Below are positions 7,779 to 15,661 of a DNA stretch of 22,909 nucleotides, piece by piece. The first letter of the stretch is position 1. Each line of letters starts with the position of its first letter. Below the pieces are notes generated by a model. That model saw only the letters and a list, made by a program, of their open reading frames with translations, was not told where the DNA came from and did no database searches. The stretch comes from an uncultured Collinsella sp. (GTDB lineage Bacteria; Actinomycetota; Coriobacteriia; Coriobacteriales; Coriobacteriaceae), in the NCBI GenBank assembly GCA_959020035.1, contig CAUEQX010000010.1:1-22909 (forward strand), in the 5' to 3' direction. The translations under genes and the position numbers were made by a program.

Positions 7779-9137
7779 TTACTCGTCCTTGGGCGCGGGG
7801 TGCTTGCAGATCAAACTCATGTAAATCATGCCGAGCACGGCAGCGGTGACCGAACCGGCAAGGATGGCGGCCTTGGCGGCCAGAACCTCAAACTGGGCCG
7901 TCGGGAAGGCAAGGCCGCTGATGAGAATCGACATGGTAAAGCCGATGCCGCCCAGAATGCCCACACCGGCGATCATGTGCCAGTTAACGTTATGAGGCAG
8001 TTCGCAAGCCTTAAGCTTAACCAGGGCAAACGTCATGCCAAAGATACCGATCGGCTTACCCAGCAGCATGCCAAAGTACACGCCGAGCGTCACCGGGTCG
8101 GTGAGCAGCGTGCTCATGTCCACGCCCACCAGGCGAACCTGCGCGTTGACAAACGCAAAGATCGGCAGGATCACAAAGTTAACCGGCGTGGAGATCAGAC
8201 GCTCCATGCGAATGAGCGGCGGGGTCACGCGGTGCATGACGCGCTCGACCTTGGTGGTCGAGACGGTAAAGTCATGCTGGCCCAAGATGTGCGCCTCGTC
8301 GTCGTAGCGGTCGTCGAGCAGCGGCAGGCACTCGCCCAACCAATCGGTGAGGCTATCGAGCTTGACGCCGCACTTGGCCGGGATGGTAAAGGCCAAGATG
8401 ACGCCAGCAAGCGTGGCATGTACGCCGCTCTTGAACATGCAGAACCACAGCAGCAGGCCCAGCACCGAATACGGGGCGAGACGGTAGTGCTGCGTCTTGT
8501 TGAGCCACACGAGCGCGCAGGTCACAAGCGCGGCGGCGCCCAACCAAAACGGATTGGGGCTCTGACCGTAGAAGATGGCGATGGCGGCGATGGAAATGAG
8601 GTCGTCGGCGATGGCGAGCGTCGAGAAGAACACGCGCACGCCGTTGGGCACGCGATTGCCCAAAAGCGACAGCACGCCCAGCGCAAAGGCAATATCGGTT
8701 GCCATGGGAATGGCCCAGCCGTTGTGCGCGCCGGCATGGTTAAAGATCAGATAGATGCAGGCGGGAACGACGACGCCGCCCACGGCCGCCAGCATGGGAA
8801 GCATAGCCTGGCGCGGGTTTTTGAGCTCGCCGACCGTCATCTCATACTTGAGCTCAATGCCCACCAGCAAAAAGAAAATCGCCATGAGGAAGTCGTTGAC
8901 GAATAGCTCAACGGTGAGACCGGCCGTAAGGTTGCCCAGACCCACATACAGCGGGGTCTCCAAAAAGTGATGGATGGCCTCGTAGGCATCGGTATTGGCG
9001 CAAATGACGGCGGCGATGGCGGCGAAGACCATGACGGCGGCAGAAATCGTGCCGTTCTCGGTGATGCGCTCCCAGATGTCGTGGCGTTCAAAGCGCTTGC
9101 GCTCGCGAACGTTGAACAGCTGCTCAGTTGCTGCCAT
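7779..9137 (-). CDS. nhaA: NhaA Na+/H+ antiporter
   Basis: Membrane antiporter that expels Na+ in exchange for H+, used in pH and salt homeostasis. It has 452 residues, longer than the E. coli protein (388), with an N-terminal cytoplasmic extension and a hydrophilic stretch around 260-310. About twelve hydrophobic segments are visible. Key residues are present: D148 in MATDIAFALG, the transport pair D178-D179 in AIADDLISI, and K361 in LGKPIGI, matching E. coli D133, D163/D164 and K300. AAAGGAG lies 8 nt before the ATG. It appears to be a single-gene unit, ended by the terminator at 7724-7761. Confidence 0.96.
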   Translation of the reverse strand: MAATEQLFNVRERKRFERHDIWERITENGTISAAVMVFAAIAAVICANTDAYEAIHHFLETPLYVGLGNLTAGLTVELFVNDFLMAIFFLLVGIELKYEMTVGELKNPRQAMLPMLAAVGGVVVPACIYLIFNHAGAHNGWAIPMATDIAFALGVLSLLGNRVPNGVRVFFSTLAIADDLISIAAIAIFYGQSPNPFWLGAAALVTCALVWLNKTQHYRLAPYSVLGLLLWFCMFKSGVHATLAGVILAFTIPAKCGVKLDSLTDWLGECLPLLDDRYDDEAHILGQHDFTVSTTKVERVMHRVTPPLIRMERLISTPVNFVILPIFAFVNAQVRLVGVDMSTLLTDPVTLGVYFGMLLGKPIGIFGMTFALVKLKACELPHNVNWHMIAGVGILGGIGFTMSILISGLAFPTAQFEVLAAKAAILAGSVTAAVLGMIYMSLICKHPAPKDE

Positions 9138-9344
9138 GGGCGGCTCCTTTCACGGGATGGCTCCCGTCTTAAAAAAGCACGGCCCGCCCAAGTGGCGGCG
9201 CCGCGCTCTAACGTATTACGCTTGCATCTAGCCTACCCTGCACGACAAGCACGCAGGCGTGGCCGAAAAGCGGAACCACAGGTTGAACATTATTTGCTCA
9301 ACGGCACGGGCACGCCTGTCCAAGAGACGACGCGGCGACGTGCA
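9138..9344. other. nhaA leader region, no gene seen
   Basis: About 207 nt upstream of nhaA. It holds a nested pair of inverted repeats: caggcgtg (9254-9261) with cacgcctg (9311-9318), and inside it gttga (9282-9286) with tcaac (9298-9302). No clear promoter, known riboswitch or small ORF with a ribosome site was found. Confidence 0.4.
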
Positions 9345-9385
9345 CAAAAAACGACCGGAGCGCGGGGCGTCCGCGATCCGGTCGT
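9345..9385 (-). terminator. Rho-independent terminator of ppaC
   Basis: Outer stem acgaccgga (9351-9359) with tccggtcgt (9377-9385) and inner stem cgcgg (9361-9365) with ccgcg (9371-9375). On the minus strand the hairpin is followed by a run of six T. It lies 19 nt after the ppaC stop. Confidence 0.88.
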
Positions 9386-9404
9386 GGCGTTTGGTCAACT
9401 AAAC

Positions 9405-10328
9405 CTAGCAGGCGGCCATGATGGGGGCAGCGACCTGCTTCTTACGGGAGAGGACGCCCGGCATCCAGACGCCGTCGTGCTCGTCGGCAATGCCCAGGCC
9501 CTTCTGAGCGGCCTCGGTCTCGCCCTCGAGCAGGACCTGCGAGCCCTCCTCCATGATGTCGGTGATGCACAGGACGATGCCGTCGGCACCCTTCTCGGCG
9601 GCGTAGGCGCGCATGGCCTCGCGAATCTCGTCGATCATGCCGAGCGCGCGGCTCTTGTCGACGGTCTCGTACTGGCCGATGAGCAGCTTCTTGCCGGCGG
9701 GCTCGAACATCTTGATGTCGTTGCCGACCATCTCAGCTGCGGTGAAGGAGCCGGACGGACGGGTGAGGAAGACCTCCATGCCAAACTTGACCGGGTCGAC
9801 GCCCACCTGCTCGCCGAGCTTGGCGGCGACGGCGCGGTCGACATCGGTGGTGGTGGGGCTCTTGAGCATGAGCGTGTCGGTCATCATGGCCGAGAGCAGC
9901 AGCTTGGCCTGGACGTCGGAAAGCTCAACGCCGAGCACGCCGGCGAGCTTGGTGACGATGGTGCAGCTGGAGCCCCAGGGCAGGCAGATGTAGTGCAGCG
10001 GGCCGGCGGTCTCGAAGTCGCCGATGCGGTGATGATCGACAACGCCAAAGACCGTGGCGTCCTTAAGGCCGGCGACGGACTGGGCAGACTCGTTGTGGTC
10101 GGTGAGGACGACGAGCTGACCAGCCTCGACGGACTCGATCACGCGGGGCTCGGCGATGCCGGCGTCGGCGAGCAGCTTGGCGGACTCGGCCGGAAGCTGA
10201 CCAAGGGCGCAGGCCTCGTAGGTGTTGCCGGCATACTCAACCTGGTTGAGCAGCTGGGACAGAACGACGGCGCTCATGATGGCGTCGTTATCGGGGTTCT
10301 GGTGACCAAAGACAAGAACGTTTGCCAT
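9405..10328 (-). CDS. ppaC: Manganese-dependent inorganic pyrophosphatase (family II, DHH)
   Basis: Cytosolic enzyme hydrolysing pyrophosphate to two phosphates, pulling biosynthetic reactions forward. It has 307 residues, the normal length. The N-terminal DHH domain has H9, D13 and D15 in GHQNPDND (usual form NPDTD), D77-H78 in LTDHNE, D98-H99-H100 in VVDHHRIGDFET, and D151 in MMTDT. The C-terminal DHHA2 domain has the substrate-binding SRKKQ at 294-298. There is no CBS/DRTGG regulatory insert. The ATG has GGAGG 7 nt upstream. Monocistronic, with its own terminator. Confidence 0.96.
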   Translation of the reverse strand: MANVLVFGHQNPDNDAIMSAVVLSQLLNQVEYAGNTYEACALGQLPAESAKLLADAGIAEPRVIESVEAGQLVVLTDHNESAQSVAGLKDATVFGVVDHHRIGDFETAGPLHYICLPWGSSCTIVTKLAGVLGVELSDVQAKLLLSAMMTDTLMLKSPTTTDVDRAVAAKLGEQVGVDPVKFGMEVFLTRPSGSFTAAEMVGNDIKMFEPAGKKLLIGQYETVDKSRALGMIDEIREAMRAYAAEKGADGIVLCITDIMEEGSQVLLEGETEAAQKGLGIADEHDGVWMPGVLSRKKQVAAPIMAAC

Positions 10329-10444
10329 GGATATCCTCCACTTGATATGTGTACTTGGACGTAGCTATGGTAGCACGCCGATGCCGAGTCTTCGCAGACG
10401 GAAGGGCCACGGCATATTTTGGGCCGCAGGCACGGGGGCCAAGG

Positions 10445-10495
10445 CTGTCCCTTTTGCACCATGTTGGTGCAATGTAACCTGTCCCCCTTGCACCA
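10445..10495. repeat. GGGAC-core palindrome (REP-like), one and a half units
   Basis: The complete unit has 8-bp arms tggtgcaa (10465-10472) and ttgcacca (10488-10495) around a 15-nt core that reads gggggacaggttaca on the minus strand. A partial copy, ctgtcccttttgcacca at 10445-10461, matches 15 of 17 bases of 10479-10495. The partial copy's ttgcacca also pairs with the next arm over a 3-nt loop. The unit ends 1 nt from the glucokinase stop codon. Confidence 0.72.
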
Positions 10496-10496
10496 G

Positions 10497-11450
10497 CTAT
10501 TTACCGGCGGCGCGCAGGGCTACGTAGGCGGCACCGATGATGCCGGCGTCGTTTCCGAGCGAAGCGACCTTAATGGGCGTCTCGCGCGAGGCAGAGAGCG
10601 CGTAGCGCTGGAAGTACTCGCGAGCCTTGTCGAGGTAAACATCGGCCGAGGCGGAGGCGCCGCCGCCGATAAGGAACATCTCGGGATCGACCACGTTGGC
10701 GATAAGCGCCAGTGCGCGACCGAGATAGTCGGCCATGGTATCGGCCGCGGCCAGCGCAAGCTTGTCGCCCTCGCGGCAGGCCTGGAACACGTCCTTGGAA
10801 TCGGAGGGACCGGTGAGCTCGATGGGCTCGACGCCCGCCTTCTTGCACTCGGCAAGGTAGTTGCTCACCACGCCGGTGGCGCTGGAATACTGCTCCAGGT
10901 GGCCATGGCCGCCGCAGCCGCAGGTGCGCTCCTCAGCCGGGTTCAGGCACATGTGGCCAATCTCGCCGCCGGCGCCCACAACGCCCGACACCACGTCGCC
11001 GTTGACGATAACGCCGCCACCCACGCCGGTACCGATGGTGACCATCACCACGTTCTGCACGCCCTTGGCAGAACCGAGCCAGGCCTCGCCCATGGCAGCG
11101 GCGTTGGCATCGTTCTCATACTTAACGACCGCGTCGGGGCAGTGCTTTTGAATGGCGATCCTCAGCTCGGGCAGGTTAATGGCAATGTTGGCCTTGACCT
11201 TGGCATCGCCCGATGCCGGGATGGGGCACGGAACGGCCAGGCCAATGCCCGCCACAAAGGCACGCGGAATCCGTGCATTGGCGACCACCTGGTCGATAGC
11301 CTCGGTCACCGCGGCAAAGCCCGTAGCGTCAACGATGGGAGGCGTGGGCACGCTGGCCTTGGCCAGCAGGTTTCCGTCCTCGTCGAACAGGCCCTCCTTA
11401 ACCGAAGTGCCGCCGACGTCAATGCCGATGTAGTACTGCTTAGGTTCCAT
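10497..11450 (-). CDS. ROK-family glucokinase/sugar kinase
   Basis: ATP-dependent sugar kinase of 317 residues; most likely phosphorylates glucose. The phosphate loop is DVGGTSVKEG (11-20), the catalytic base is D114 in ENDANAAAMGE, and GGEIGHM (161-167) supplies the sugar-binding Glu and zinc-binding His. The zinc motif reads CGCGGHGHLE (177-186), so the usual third Cys of CxCGxxGC is His184. The ADP-binding segment is IGGGAS (261-266). Start set at the ATG at 11450, with AAAGGTGG about 8 nt upstream; the frame extends 22 codons further, through repeat DNA, without a ribosome site. Its neighbour is the PTS operon, whose GH1 product would release free sugar as a substrate. Other ROK substrates (mannose, N-acetylated sugars) are possible. 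Confidence 0.9.
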   Translation of the reverse strand: MEPKQYYIGIDVGGTSVKEGLFDEDGNLLAKASVPTPPIVDATGFAAVTEAIDQVVANARIPRAFVAGIGLAVPCPIPASGDAKVKANIAINLPELRIAIQKHCPDAVVKYENDANAAAMGEAWLGSAKGVQNVVMVTIGTGVGGGVIVNGDVVSGVVGAGGEIGHMCLNPAEERTCGCGGHGHLEQYSSATGVVSNYLAECKKAGVEPIELTGPSDSKDVFQACREGDKLALAAADTMADYLGRALALIANVVDPEMFLIGGGASASADVYLDKAREYFQRYALSASRETPIKVASLGNDAGIIGAAYVALRAAGK

Positions 11451-11506
11451 GGGAGCCCACCTTTCTCGTTTAAACATTGCCTGTATGGTACCGCTCCCAA
11501 GGCAAA

Positions 11507-11543
11507 AACCTACCAAAAAGGGACAGGTTTGTTTTGGCAGGTT
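11507..11543. repeat. GGGAC-core palindrome (REP-like), long arms
   Basis: Arms aacctaccaaaa (11507-11518) and ttttggcaggtt (11532-11543) pair at 11 of 12 positions around a 13-nt core agggacaggtttg. The right arm recurs in both halves of the element at 15395-15480. It lies 57 nt upstream of the glucokinase start, so it may fall in its promoter or leader. Confidence 0.7.
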
Positions 11544-11574
11544 TTATCTGGGGAAACGCAAATGGCTGCTCAAC

Positions 11575-11630
11575 AGGTCACGCATGACCTTCCCCAAATA
11601 TAAAGGCGCCGGGAGGCGGAGACTCCCGGC
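11575..11630 (-). terminator. Hairpin cluster and probable terminator of the PTS operon
   Basis: The stem gccgggag (11608-11615) with ctcccggc (11623-11630) has a 7-nt loop. On the minus strand it is followed by gcgcctttatattt, a T-rich tail that fits termination of the operon ending at 11692. A second hairpin, aggtca (11575-11580) with tgacct (11585-11590), follows it, framed by tggggaa (11549-11555) and ttcccca (11590-11596). Confidence 0.65.
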
Positions 11631-11691
11631 ACCCGTCAAAGGGACTATGTTGTCTGTTGGAGCGCGCGGTCCATCGCGGCGATAACGCCGA

Positions 11692-12024
11692 CTAGGCCTT
11701 AAGTGCCCGCAGCTGCTTGTGGATCTCGATGAGCTCCGTCGCCATGACGCGCATGGTCTCGGTACCGGCCATCTGGTCCTCGGCATGCAGCAGAATCAAC
11801 GGGGCCTCGCCGTTACGCTCGCCGTTGGCCTCTTTCTTCAGAAGCCCCATGTGAACATCGTGGCCACCGTTATAGGCCTCGTCGCCCTGCTTGATAAGCT
11901 CCTCGGCGGCGTCAAAATCGCCCTCCTTGGCCTTTTGCACGGCATTGATGTACATGCTCTTGGCGGTACCGACGTAGCTGATGATCTCGAAACAGGTCAT
12001 CTGCAACTCGTTCATATCCTCCAT
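11692..12024 (-). CDS. PTS lactose/cellobiose-family EIIA
   Basis: Phosphocarrier that takes phosphate from HPr and gives it to EIIB. It has 110 residues from the ATG at 12024, the normal size of lactose/chitobiose-class IIA. The helical fold is evident, and the active histidine is H80 in LILLHAEDQM, with metal ligand D83. Start chosen because AGGTG lies 6 nt upstream; a GTG at 12033 and an ATG at 12015 are alternatives. It is the last gene of the operon, starting 9 nt after the EIIB stop. It cannot be told from sequence whether the sugar is cellobiose, another beta-glucoside or a beta-mannoside. Confidence 0.93.
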   Translation of the reverse strand: MEDMNELQMTCFEIISYVGTAKSMYINAVQKAKEGDFDAAEELIKQGDEAYNGGHDVHMGLLKKEANGERNGEAPLILLHAEDQMAGTETMRVMATELIEIHKQLRALKA

Positions 12025-12033
12025 ATGCTGCAC

Positions 12034-12336
12034 CTAGCCCATCACGCTGACGCAGTGATCGATGATGCCGGCAGCGTTCATGCGGCCGTAGTCGACCATG
12101 TTGATGACCTCGACCGGAAAACGACCGGCGGCCTCCTTCTCAAAGTCACCCTTGGTGTAGCCGATCTGCGGGCCAAGCAGCAACATGTCGCACTCGTCCA
12201 GGTGATCGTGGGCCTCGTTCATGGGACGAGCCTCGACCTCGATATCCAGACCACGGTTTGCAACCTCGGCCTGCATCTTCTGGACCAGCAGGCTCGTGGA
12301 CATACCGGCATTGCAGCAGAGCATGATCTTCTTCAT
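12034..12336 (-). CDS. PTS lactose/cellobiose-family EIIB
   Basis: Cytosolic PTS component that passes phosphate from EIIA to the sugar through a cysteine. It has 100 residues, the standard length. The phosphocysteine is C8 in the signature CNAGMSTS near the N-terminus. AAGGAGG lies 6 nt before the ATG. It is 157 nt downstream of EIIC, with a hairpin in the gap, and 9 nt before EIIA. Confidence 0.95.
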   Translation of the reverse strand: MKKIMLCCNAGMSTSLLVQKMQAEVANRGLDIEVEARPMNEAHDHLDECDMLLLGPQIGYTKGDFEKEAAGRFPVEVINMVDYGRMNAAGIIDHCVSVMG

Positions 12337-12403
12337 GGTTTCCTCCTTATAACTGCGCGGCGCGCAGACGACGACTGGTTATATTCCTTGCGGTTATTGT
12401 GCC

Positions 12404-12430
12404 CTCTTTCTGCGCCCTTACGCAGAAGAG
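12404..12430 (-). other. Intercistronic hairpin between EIIC and EIIB
   Basis: The stem tctgcg (12409-12414) with cgcaga (12421-12426) is extended by ctct / agag around one bulged base. Upstream in the transcript a second weaker GC-rich hairpin may form near 12440-12470. There is no T-run, so RNA processing or stability control is more likely than termination. Confidence 0.45.
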
Positions 12431-12493
12431 AGGTGCAGGCACCGGCACCGCGTACCGGCGCCCGCAAGGTGAAAGGGACGAACGTTAGGCGTT

Positions 12494-13837
12494 CTACTCG
12501 GCAAGAGTCTCCTGCTTGGCGATTGCCTTCTCGGAAATCTTCATAAAGGGCAGGTAGACGGCCATGCCAATGACAATCTCGAGAGCCTGCCACACGCCGG
12601 CGCGCCAGTCAAAGCCCGTAGCGAGCAGGGCGTTGATGACGGGAGGCATAGTCCAGGGCACCTGGGCGATGCAGGGGCTGATGATGCCTGCGCAGGTAAG
12701 GCCATAGGTGATGCCGATGAACAGGTCGGGAAGAAGGACGAACGGGATCATGAGCGGCAGGTTGTACACGATGGGGTAACCGTAGATAACCGGCTCGTTG
12801 ATGTTGAACAGACCAGGCAGGATAGCCATCTTGGAAACGGTCTCGGAAGCCTTGTTCTTGGAGAACAGGAGCGTGTCGAGCAGAAGCATGAGGGTGCAGC
12901 CCGAGCCGCCGATGAGGGCAAAGCTGTTAACGATCTGCATGTTCATGTAGTGATCGGGCTGGATGGTGCCACCGGCGGCAAAGGTAGCCATGTTGTCGAC
13001 GATGAGCATGGTCAGGATCGGCTCGACGGTAGCGCCAGAGATGGTGGACTGGTGAATACCGACGCAGAACAGCAGGTTGGCAAGGGTGTAGATGAGGATA
13101 ACAGCCCACGGACCGGCGTTCATGATGTTCTTGAGCGGGTTGGAGATGCACGTGGAGATGATGGCGCACAGATCGGTGCCGGCGCACACGGCGAGCAGGG
13201 CTGCGGCAAGAGCGAAGATTGCGAGGTTGAGCAGCATCGGGATCATGACGTTGAAGGAGTTGGAGACCGCGGGGGGCACACCCTCGCCCAGCTTAACCTT
13301 GAGCTTCTCGACGCCAGAAATCTTGATGAAGAGTGAGACGGAAAGCAGGGCGATGATAATAGCCGAGAACAGACCGTTGGTGCCGGTGTTGGCAGTCGAA
13401 AGGGCGCCCGTGACCTCGGCGGAGGTGATCTTGTCGGTGAGCAGCGGGCTCGTGGCGGCAAGCGAGGCGGTGATCTGCTGCGGCATCATGATGACGAAGG
13501 CAGAGATGGCGACGACCACGCAAGCGAGCGGGTTATCGAAACGCTTGTTCTTGGCGAGGCTGTAGCCAATCAATCCGGCCAAGATAATGGCAGAGACATT
13601 GAGGGTGCCCAGCGTAATTGCCGAGCCCCACGTCTGAAGGTTGGCAAGGCCCGCCGCATCGAGCGGGAACAGAGGGAACACGACGTTGTTAATAAGAACC
13701 GCGATACCCGCAAGGATATAGAGCGGCGTGATGGTCGCGAAGGCGTCACGCAGGGAACGCAGGTGAACCTGGTTTCCCACCTTCGCAGAGACCTCGGCAA
13801 ACTTGTCGAGGAAGCTCTTTCCGTTGTCACTGGCCAT
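12494..13837 (-). CDS. PTS cellobiose-family EIIC permease
   Basis: Membrane permease that binds and moves the sugar while EIIB phosphorylates it. It has 447 residues with about ten hydrophobic segments. Family hallmarks are a His in VGIHQSTISG (H262) and the Glu in FNINEPVIYG (E348), which correspond to substrate-binding residues of the diacetylchitobiose/cellobiose IIC class. AGGAG lies 6 nt before the ATG. It is encoded separately from IIA and IIB, as usual for this class, and lies downstream of GH1 in the same transcript. Confidence 0.95.
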   Translation of the reverse strand: MASDNGKSFLDKFAEVSAKVGNQVHLRSLRDAFATITPLYILAGIAVLINNVVFPLFPLDAAGLANLQTWGSAITLGTLNVSAIILAGLIGYSLAKNKRFDNPLACVVVAISAFVIMMPQQITASLAATSPLLTDKITSAEVTGALSTANTGTNGLFSAIIIALLSVSLFIKISGVEKLKVKLGEGVPPAVSNSFNVMIPMLLNLAIFALAAALLAVCAGTDLCAIISTCISNPLKNIMNAGPWAVILIYTLANLLFCVGIHQSTISGATVEPILTMLIVDNMATFAAGGTIQPDHYMNMQIVNSFALIGGSGCTLMLLLDTLLFSKNKASETVSKMAILPGLFNINEPVIYGYPIVYNLPLMIPFVLLPDLFIGITYGLTCAGIISPCIAQVPWTMPPVINALLATGFDWRAGVWQALEIVIGMAVYLPFMKISEKAIAKQETLAE

Positions 13838-13920
13838 GATTGCTCCTAACTTTCAAATCCGGCCTTTTCCTATGCGCACGGTGGTCTGTCGCCCTCTGCC
13901 ACCAGATGTGCCATGTGTTG

Positions 13921-13952
13921 CGCGCGGCGGCGCGCGGTCTGGGCGTTCGCCC
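13921..13952 (-). other. Two tandem GC hairpins between GH1 and EIIC
   Basis: cgcgcg (13921-13926) pairs with cgcgcg (13931-13936) over a 4-nt loop. Next to it, gggcg (13941-13945) pairs with cgccc (13948-13952). They begin 5 nt after the GH1 stop, with no T-run. They may protect the GH1 message 3' end or reduce read-through into the PTS genes. Confidence 0.45.
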
Positions 13953-13957
13953 GGTCG

Positions 13958-15358
13958 CTAATCAACCACGTGGGTCGTGGCGACCTGTTTGAGCCAGGCT
14001 GCCGACTTCTTAAGGCGGCGCTTGTAGCCGTCCATGAGATCGACCTCGACAAAGCCATAGCGATTCTTAAAGGCATTGGCCCAAGACCAGTTATCGATGA
14101 CGGCCCAGTAGTGATAGCCCCGGCATTTGGCGCCCTCGGAGATTGCCTTGGCAACCCACTCCAGGTGTTGGCGCACAAAGTCGACTCGGTAGTCATCCTG
14201 GATGGTTCCTTCGGCGTCACGGTTCTTGTATTCGTCCATGATGCCGATGCCGTTCTCGGAAACGAACCACTCAAGATCGGGGTAGTTCTTAGCGCAGTCC
14301 ATGCCAAAGTCGTAGAGGCCCTGCGGGTAGATCTCCCAGCCGCGGCTCTCGTTCATAACGGCGTCGGGCCACACGTACTCGTCGGCAAAGTGCGGCAGAC
14401 CGTACTGGTCGATCTTGCTCGCCGGCGCCTGAACGCGCGTGGGGTGGTAGTAGTTGCAGCCGAGCCAGTCGACAACACCCTGCTTGAGAATCTCTTGGTC
14501 GCCGGCACGGAACGGGAGCTTAACGCCGCCCTCGGCCAGGCTGTCGAGCACGTCGGCAGGAAGCTCGCCCTTGGTAATAAGGTCGAGCCACCAGCGATTG
14601 TTGATGCCGCTGGTCATACGCACGGCCTCGAGGTCTGCCTCGTTGGGGTTCTCCTTGGTGTATACCGGGGTAAAGCAGTTGATCATGCCGATCTTGGCAT
14701 CGGAGCGAATAGCGCCCTCGTCATAGGCGCGACGATAGTTGGCCACGGCCAGCGCATGTGCCAGCGAGATGTGATACTGCACGGTGCGAGCGCGGCTAAA
14801 GTCGTGGAGTTGCGGGAACCACACGCCCTCCTGATAGCGCTGCTCGGGCTCGACGATGGGCTCGTTAAAGGTGAACCAGTACTTAATCTCCTGGCCAAAC
14901 TCGTGGAAGGCGACGTCGGCGTAATGCGCGTAAGCCTCGACGACCTCACGGCTCTCCCAGCCGCCACGGTTAAAGAGGTAGGTGGGCATGTCAAAGTGGT
15001 ACAGGTTGACGAACGGCTCCAGACCAGCCTCGCGAGAGGCGCGGAACAGCTCGTGATACCACGCAGCGCCCTCCTCATTAAGGTTGCCGTCGGCATCGAG
15101 CAGACGGCTCCACTGAATGGAAGTGCGATAGGTATCCAGGCCCAAGTCCTTCAAAATGCGAAAGTCTTCCTGGTACTTGGCCATAAAGTCATTGCCGGCA
15201 TAAGAGCCAACGCAGTTGTAGAACGAACCCAGATCCTGGATGGACCAGGTGTCCCACAGGTTCTCGAGCTTGCCGCCTTGGTTCCACTGACCCTCAGTCT
15301 GCGGGCCGGACATAGCAGCACCAAAGAAGAAGTCGTTGGGCAGCTGATACTGTGCCAT
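13958..15358 (-). CDS. GH1 6-phospho-beta-glycosidase
   Basis: Retaining glycoside hydrolase expected to split the phosphorylated beta-disaccharide delivered by the adjacent PTS. It has 466 residues, a full (beta/alpha)8 barrel. The acid/base is E166 in TFNEP and the nucleophile is E368 in VSENG. In the loop before the C-terminus, S425 occupies the place where non-phospho beta-glucosidases have Glu, and Y434 is also kept, both pointing to a 6-phospho-sugar site. The usual Lys of that site is replaced by N432, with K431 beside it. Start set at the ATG at 15358, with GAGGA 5 nt upstream; the preceding TTG is less likely. First gene of the operon. The exact sugar (gluco, galacto or manno) is not resolved. 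Confidence 0.92.
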   Translation of the reverse strand: MAQYQLPNDFFFGAAMSGPQTEGQWNQGGKLENLWDTWSIQDLGSFYNCVGSYAGNDFMAKYQEDFRILKDLGLDTYRTSIQWSRLLDADGNLNEEGAAWYHELFRASREAGLEPFVNLYHFDMPTYLFNRGGWESREVVEAYAHYADVAFHEFGQEIKYWFTFNEPIVEPEQRYQEGVWFPQLHDFSRARTVQYHISLAHALAVANYRRAYDEGAIRSDAKIGMINCFTPVYTKENPNEADLEAVRMTSGINNRWWLDLITKGELPADVLDSLAEGGVKLPFRAGDQEILKQGVVDWLGCNYYHPTRVQAPASKIDQYGLPHFADEYVWPDAVMNESRGWEIYPQGLYDFGMDCAKNYPDLEWFVSENGIGIMDEYKNRDAEGTIQDDYRVDFVRQHLEWVAKAISEGAKCRGYHYWAVIDNWSWANAFKNRYGFVEVDLMDGYKRRLKKSAAWLKQVATTHVVD

Positions 15359-15394
15359 CAAAGTCCTCGCTTTCGTGTTCTAGAGCTTCCGGTT

Positions 15395-15480
15395 GGAGAC
15401 GGGTTTGCTTTGGCAGGTTATCCGGCGCGGGCGCGCACCGGTCATACCGATATCCAACCTGCCAAAACAAAACCGTCCCC
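15395..15480. repeat. Long inverted repeat built from GGGAC half-elements, in the operon leader
   Basis: The 25-nt arms (15395-15419 and 15456-15480) are inverted copies with about four mismatches. Each reads a GGGAC-type core (ggagacgggtttg or ggggacggttttg) followed by tttggcaggtt, the same right arm as at 11507-11543. The 36-nt spacer holds ccgg/ccgg ends. It lies between the predicted promoter (15526-15553) and the GH1 start, so it should be transcribed as a strong leader hairpin. Confidence 0.72.
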
Positions 15481-15525
15481 AAACGGTCAATCCTGGTCTG
15501 CTGCAGGATTCCGTTCGTTGCTTAA

Positions 15526-15553
15526 ACTATAGCGCTCTAATTCTAAAAGTAAA
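15526..15553 (-). promoter_or_regulatory. Sigma-70-type promoter of the GH1-PTS operon
   Basis: The minus strand reads -35 TTTACT (15553-15548), a 16-nt spacer, then -10 TATAGT (15531-15526). It lies in an AT-rich divergent region unlike the rest of the window. The leader to the GH1 ATG would be about 160 nt. Confidence 0.6.
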
Positions 15554-15632
15554 GCGTCTTTTTCTTTTTTCTTTCTCGAACTTCTTAGATAAAAGTAATA
15601 TGGGTACCCTGTTGAGGGTTATACTTACTTTT
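15545..15632. promoter_or_regulatory. Three AAAAGTAA boxes, candidate operators of the GntR regulator
   Basis: AAAAGTAA occurs at 15545-15552 and 15591-15598, and inverted (TTACTTTT) at 15625-15632. The first overlaps the -35 box of the GH1-PTS promoter. The last two face each other across a 26-nt spacer just upstream of the regulator, as expected for autoregulation. Between boxes one and two is a pyrimidine-rich run (15558-15577). Between boxes two and three is the palindrome gggtaccc (15602-15609). Confidence 0.5.
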
Positions 15633-15661
15633 GTTTTCATATATGTCGGAAAGGAGGTTCC

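Noticed and set aside
9138..9344. Possible riboswitch in the nhaA leader
   Set aside because: Only two short nested inverted repeats were seen; no known aptamer core or terminator/antiterminator pair could be recognised.
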